Positions 60,801 through 64,000 of a DNA stretch of 64,000 bases are shown piece after piece. Origin of the DNA: Brevibacillus brevis (GTDB lineage: Bacteria > Bacillota > Bacilli > Brevibacillales > Brevibacillaceae); the NCBI RefSeq assembly GCF_900637055.1, contig NZ_LR134338.1, positions 4,305,001-4,369,000 of the forward strand, given 5' to 3'. The notes beneath the pieces are model-generated. The model saw only the letters and a program-made list of their open reading frames with translations, was not told the DNA's origin and did not search any database. Numbering within the stretch: the first letter of the stretch is position 1; each line of letters begins with the position of its first letter. A program made the translations under genes and the position numbers.

Positions 60801-61988
60801 GTGTCCCACTCACAGCAACCTTTAGTGAGTATCATTACCCCCTCTTACAACCAAGGCCGGTTTATTCGTGACACCATAAATAGCATATTGACCCAGGACT
60901 ATGCAAACCTTGAGCATATCGTGGTAGATGGAGGCTCGACTGACGATACGCTCTCCATCTTGCAAGAATATGCACAAAAAGATCCGCGCTTCCGTTATAT
61001 TTCCGAACCGGATCGCGGACAGTCTCATGCGATTAACAAAGGCCTTGCAATGGCAAGAGGAGAAATCATTGGCTGGCTCAATTCAGACGACATGTATGTA
61101 CCTGGTGCCCTCCAAGCAACTGTTCATGCTTTTGCGTCCAACCCGAGCTGGGGAATGCTACACGGCAATTGCCATGTCACGAATGAGTATGGGCAAGTAT
61201 CCTCCAGCTACCCATCAGAACCAGCTGACGCCAAGAAATTGTATCAAAGCTGCTGTATATGCCAGCCCTCCGCTTTCATCAGAGCCAACGTCTTCAGGCA
61301 TATGGGGGGCGTCGATGAAACCCTGCAATTTTGCATGGACTACGACCTCTGGATGCGAATCGCCAAATTTTATCCGATTGGCTACATCGCCCAGTATTTG
61401 GGAAGCGCACGAATCCACGGTGCCTGCAAATCAGCTACACAATGGCATTCTATCGGTGTACCTGAAGTATTAAGATCGCTGGCGAAAAATTATGCTTCCA
61501 TACCAAGCCACTGGATTTCGTACGTTCCACAATACAAAGGCATGGGTGTACTAAACCTTTTAAAACTGTATAAAACATTCCCTTCCAATACGTCCCGCAT
61601 CTCAAGCATGAATCGGAGTATTGACTTATGGGCGCCTCCCGTCTTGCGCGTTATCGTTGAATCAGTGCCTTCTGCACCTGCCCAAATGCTTTTGGTAAAA
61701 GGAAGAGTTCCCGGCTCTACTGCCAGGTTGGCGAAGCCGATTGTGCTCACTGCCCTCGTAAATGGGGCAGGCGTAAAAAGCTATACCGTCGAAAAACCCA
61801 CCTTCGCCCTTGAAATCCCGCTCGACCCCAGAGCGACGATGCATCGAGTAGACATATCTTCGTCCAGTGTTACCGCTCCGACCACACCTCAAGTCCATCA
61901 CAGAATGGTGGGAGGTTACATGGCAGAAGAGATCATTCCGCTATCCCATGATGAAGTGCTCGTGTACAAAGCATTTGCAAGGAGCTAA
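60801..61988 (+). CDS. Family 2 glycosyltransferase with C-terminal extension (paralog of 48991-50226)
   Basis: 395 residues. The GT-A domain has VSIITPSYNQGRFIRDTINS, VDGGSTDDT and LNSDDMYVPG. The C-terminal about 125 residues are beta-rich and match those of the paralog. Nearly identical segments (SEPDRGQSHAINKGL, FCMDYDLWMRI versus WCMDYDLWNRI) show recent common descent. GTG 60801 is favoured because GGGAGTG lies 6 bases upstream; the ATG at 60786 has the site too close. Last gene of the glycan cluster. Confidence 0.86.
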   Translation: MSHSQQPLVSIITPSYNQGRFIRDTINSILTQDYANLEHIVVDGGSTDDTLSILQEYAQKDPRFRYISEPDRGQSHAINKGLAMARGEIIGWLNSDDMYVPGALQATVHAFASNPSWGMLHGNCHVTNEYGQVSSSYPSEPADAKKLYQSCCICQPSAFIRANVFRHMGGVDETLQFCMDYDLWMRIAKFYPIGYIAQYLGSARIHGACKSATQWHSIGVPEVLRSLAKNYASIPSHWISYVPQYKGMGVLNLLKLYKTFPSNTSRISSMNRSIDLWAPPVLRVIVESVPSAPAQMLLVKGRVPGSTARLAKPIVLTALVNGAGVKSYTVEKPTFALEIPLDPRATMHRVDISSSSVTAPTTPQVHHRMVGGYMAEEIIPLSHDEVLVYKAFARS

Positions 61989-61992
61989 TCAG

Positions 61993-62340
61993 TCAACTCG
62001 AGTATAACTTCGTCTCAATGACAGCCGCCGCTCCGGCTATAGCAAGCAGGAGCAACAAAGGATAGGCGGCTGGCACATACATATACAACCCTACGATCAA
62101 AGCGCCCACCCAAATTCCCATGCACCAGTGGCAGCTCAACAATCTCCCCATCCATTGGCGCACCCTCCCGCCTTTAAAATGAAAGTCCCGAACCATTTGC
62201 CCCGACTCATCGGGTACATATAGTACCTGGTAAAATGGGTTTCGCAGAAAAGACGTAATCTCATCAAAAACAATCAAATGCGTGAGACGAAAGCTTGCCA
62301 GCACGAGGATGATCAGGTCGATCCAAGAGAGGTCAAACAT
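61993..62340 (-). CDS. DUF1360 membrane protein
   Basis: 115 residues. Two or three membrane segments (LIILVLASFRLTHLIVF; MGIWVGALIVGLYMYV and the following stretch) flank the conserved CHWCMGIWVG motif of DUF1360. Family members occur in spore formers, often as spore-coat-associated or membrane proteins, without a known activity. ATG 62340 has GGAGGTGG just before it. It is convergent with the glycosyltransferase gene (4 bp apart). Confidence 0.82.
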   Translation of the reverse strand: MFDLSWIDLIILVLASFRLTHLIVFDEITSFLRNPFYQVLYVPDESGQMVRDFHFKGGRVRQWMGRLLSCHWCMGIWVGALIVGLYMYVPAAYPLLLLLAIAGAAAVIETKLYSS

Positions 62341-62435
62341 TCCACCTCCACCTCTTTCCAATATTTTGTGCTTTTCTCATTTGTTCCACATTTAGTACCA
62401 TTGTGGTGCGACAAATCAGAGAAAGGCGTGATGAG

Positions 62436-63524
62436 ATGAATCGCAACATGAAGAAGATTGCAACTATCCTTTCCCTGTCCGTCCTCGTTACCATGATCGG
62501 ACAACCTGCATTTGCGAAAACAACCTTTACTCCTTTGAAAAAAGGGATGAAAAACACGCGCGTGCTTGAAGTGGAAAAGATGCTCGATACACTCCATTAC
62601 GACTACAAGCTGGTAGTGGACAAGATCTACAACAGCAACACAGCATATAACGTCAAAGCGTTCCAGAAAAAATACAAGCTCAAGCAAACAGGAATTGTGA
62701 ACAAAGCTACTTACGATAAACTGAAGAGGGTGTACAAAGCCCACACGCAGAAGCCGACTACACCACCAGTTACACCATCTGAGCCAAATGAGTCCAATGA
62801 TTACACTACGCTGAAATTAGGTGCTAGCGGTGAACGTGTAAAGGAATTGCAGACGATGCTCGCTGGCCTCGGATACAAAGTAACTGCCTCGGGTCATTAC
62901 GATGAATCTACTCGCTTTGCCGTTATGCTATTCCAGTCGCGCAATAAACAAACCTTGACGGGTGAAGCTGACGCCAAAACGTATACTGCCATAAAAACGC
63001 AATACAAGAATAATCCAGTGCAGCCTAAACCAGACACGAAGCCAACTGTCCCAACAAATCCAACGACTCCCGTAACACCAAGCAAGCCTGAGCAACCGCA
63101 AAACCCTGGTGCTGGCACGCAAGTTCCTCTTCCTGCTGAATTGACGGCTGAGGAAAAAGAAATGGTTCAACTCGTGAATCAAGAGCGCACCAGCCGCGGA
63201 CTCGCACCTTATCAAGTGGACATGCAGTTGGTGAAGGTTGCACGTGTAAAAGCCCAAGAGATGGTAAGCAAAGGTTACTTTAGCCACACGTCTCCCACTT
63301 ACGGCTCACCGTTTCAAATGATGGATTCTTTTGGTATTCGCTATTTAGCTGCTGCTGAAAATATTGCTCAAAACTACTCTGTAAGCAGCGCCCATCAAAT
63401 GTTCATGAATTCCTCTGGGCACAAAGCCAATATCATGAGTCCAACATATGACTACGTAGCTATTGCTGTCGTAAATGGCGGTCCGCACGGAAAAACGTTC
63501 GTGCAAATGTTCTTGAAAAAATAG
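62436..63524 (+). CDS. Exported CAP/SCP-domain protein with two peptidoglycan-binding domains
   Basis: 362 residues. A signal peptide (about 1-27, ending QPAFAK) is followed by two PG_binding_1 repeats (about 35-100 and 125-190). A Pro/Thr/Lys-rich linker (about 195-235) and a C-terminal CAP domain (about 245-360) complete it. The CAP domain has VNQERTSRGLAPYQVD, HTSPTYGSPFQMM, AAENIAQNY and SSGHKANIMSPTYDYV, including the family His/Glu/His metal-type residues. It resembles YkwD-type exported proteins of spore formers and probably binds the cell wall or cortex. The ATG at 62436 is preferred over the upstream frame, which has no signal-like start. Confidence 0.88.
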   Translation: MNRNMKKIATILSLSVLVTMIGQPAFAKTTFTPLKKGMKNTRVLEVEKMLDTLHYDYKLVVDKIYNSNTAYNVKAFQKKYKLKQTGIVNKATYDKLKRVYKAHTQKPTTPPVTPSEPNESNDYTTLKLGASGERVKELQTMLAGLGYKVTASGHYDESTRFAVMLFQSRNKQTLTGEADAKTYTAIKTQYKNNPVQPKPDTKPTVPTNPTTPVTPSKPEQPQNPGAGTQVPLPAELTAEEKEMVQLVNQERTSRGLAPYQVDMQLVKVARVKAQEMVSKGYFSHTSPTYGSPFQMMDSFGIRYLAAAENIAQNYSVSSAHQMFMNSSGHKANIMSPTYDYVAIAVVNGGPHGKTFVQMFLKK

Positions 63525-63535
63525 AGGCGCGGAAC

Positions 63536-63576
63536 GGAAAAGCCATCATTTCTCCTTGAAATGGTGGCTTTTTTCC
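63536..63576 (+). terminator. Rho-independent terminator after the CAP-domain gene
   Basis: Stem GGAAAAGCCATCATTTC / GAAATGGTGGCTTTTTTCC with a short loop and one mismatch, followed by T residues. Also usable leftward for the partial gene at the window end. Confidence 0.9.
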
Positions 63577-63579
63577 TTA

Positions 63580-64000
63580 TCAAAAAGACACAGCGATCCG
63601 GTTATTGGCTGAAAAGTGTACCGTCTGATCGTTGCAAAGCACGACACCCTCGACGACTATTCCCTTCCCCGCTTCTTGTTTCATAAAAGAAATCTGGAAG
63701 TTTTGGAACGCCTCCGTCGATTGTGGCGGAATGGATACAGGCTGGATCGGCGCCATCCAGTATTCCCCTCTCTCCATCGCTTGGGCGAACCAGTCGTCTT
63801 CCAAGTATCTCCATCCTTTTAATCCCGATGTACCTTGCACGGCCATCGTCTCCACGAGCTTCGGCGGCAATACCTGCCCTCCCATTTTGATCGAATCGAC
63901 AGGCGAGACGCGCAAGCAAACAATTGGATTGTTCAGTTCAACGTTCCCCGTATTTTTCACCTGGAGTGTACCAATTAACAGATACGGCTTCTCAACCGAT
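63580..64000 (-). CDS. Partial uncharacterised protein (start outside the window)
   Basis: At least 140 residues of C-terminal sequence, ending ANNRIAVSF. The frame is open to the window edge: codons upstream of the internal GTG at 63960 read as VEKPYLLIGTLQ, so the true start lies beyond base 64000. Visible traits are beta-strand-rich sequence with NTGNVELNNPIVCLRV, resembling immunoglobulin-like or NEW3-type domains, and several Trp. No family is assigned. Only the final part can be judged. Confidence 0.6.
   Translation of the reverse strand, partial: SVEKPYLLIGTLQVKNTGNVELNNPIVCLRVSPVDSIKMGGQVLPPKLVETMAVQGTSGLKGWRYLEDDWFAQAMERGEYWMAPIQPVSIPPQSTEAFQNFQISFMKQEAGKGIVVEGVVLCNDQTVHFSANNRIAVSF

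Noticed and set aside
1..64000. tRNA or rRNA genes, CRISPR arrays, insertion sequences, prophage
   Set aside because: No cloverleaf-like segments with CCA-type ends, no direct-repeat arrays, and no transposase, integrase or phage structural genes were seen.

Overview
The window looks like chromosomal DNA from a spore-forming Gram-positive of the Brevibacillus type. This is inferred from strong AGGAGG-type ribosome binding sites, frequent TTG and GTG starts, the sporulation or germination proteins LonB and GerM, mid-range GC, and a hemA-hemX-hemC / ysxC-lonA-lonB / clpX-clpP-tig gene order. No rRNA, tRNA, CRISPR array, prophage or insertion sequence was seen.

Region 1 (1-23.9 kb) is mostly conserved housekeeping. 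A leftward heme unit (hemA, hemX, start of hemC) is followed by a DMT exporter and a cytoplasmic GH84 enzyme. Next comes a dense proteostasis block (ysxC, lonA, lonB, clpX, clpP, tig), then a ysnB-rdgB-rph unit, an MFS exporter, gerM, racE, an Fe/Mn superoxide dismutase with an N-terminal extension, and an exported cyclophilin. An exported tandem Gmad2 protein lies directly upstream of an ECF sigma/anti-sigma pair.

Region 2 (24.0-28.2 kb) is a small AT-richer accessory islet and holds the most interesting system. A leftward operon encodes a membrane-anchored thioredoxin-like protein (CGHC), a peptidase-less ABC exporter, a MauE-type redox membrane protein with a CGC motif, and a single-pass microprotein. 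It ends with a 32-residue peptide carrying four cysteines and closed by a strong terminator. I read this as an export and disulfide-maturation locus for a tiny cysteine-rich secreted peptide, either bacteriocin-like or a signal. A decayed acetyltransferase remnant and an orphan reading frame flank it.

Region 3 (28.2-41 kb) has a PhzF-like protein divergent from a LysR regulator, then a large leftward operon: L-asparaginase II, peptide-binding lipoprotein, sigma-54-dependent activator, PepV dipeptidase and OppBCDF. A textbook -24/-12 promoter lies directly upstream of the asparaginase gene. The set looks like a regulated system for taking up peptides, hydrolysing dipeptides and deamidating asparagine.

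Region 4 (41-62 kb) is a surface-glycan cluster. ManC, a phosphohexomutase and Gmd feed GDP-4-keto-6-deoxymannose to two reductases, Rmd-like (GDP-D-rhamnose) and Fcl-like (GDP-L-fucose type). RfbF and RfbG make CDP-4-keto-6-deoxyglucose, which an adjacent SDR may reduce, and Glf makes UDP-galactofuranose. Several glycosyltransferases, three FkbM-like methyltransferases (one in a two-domain fusion) and two paralogous DxD proteins of unknown type complete it. The likely product is an S-layer, capsule or spore-surface glycan; that is inference.

The right end carries a DUF1360 membrane protein, an exported peptidoglycan-binding CAP-domain protein, and a partial gene running off the edge.
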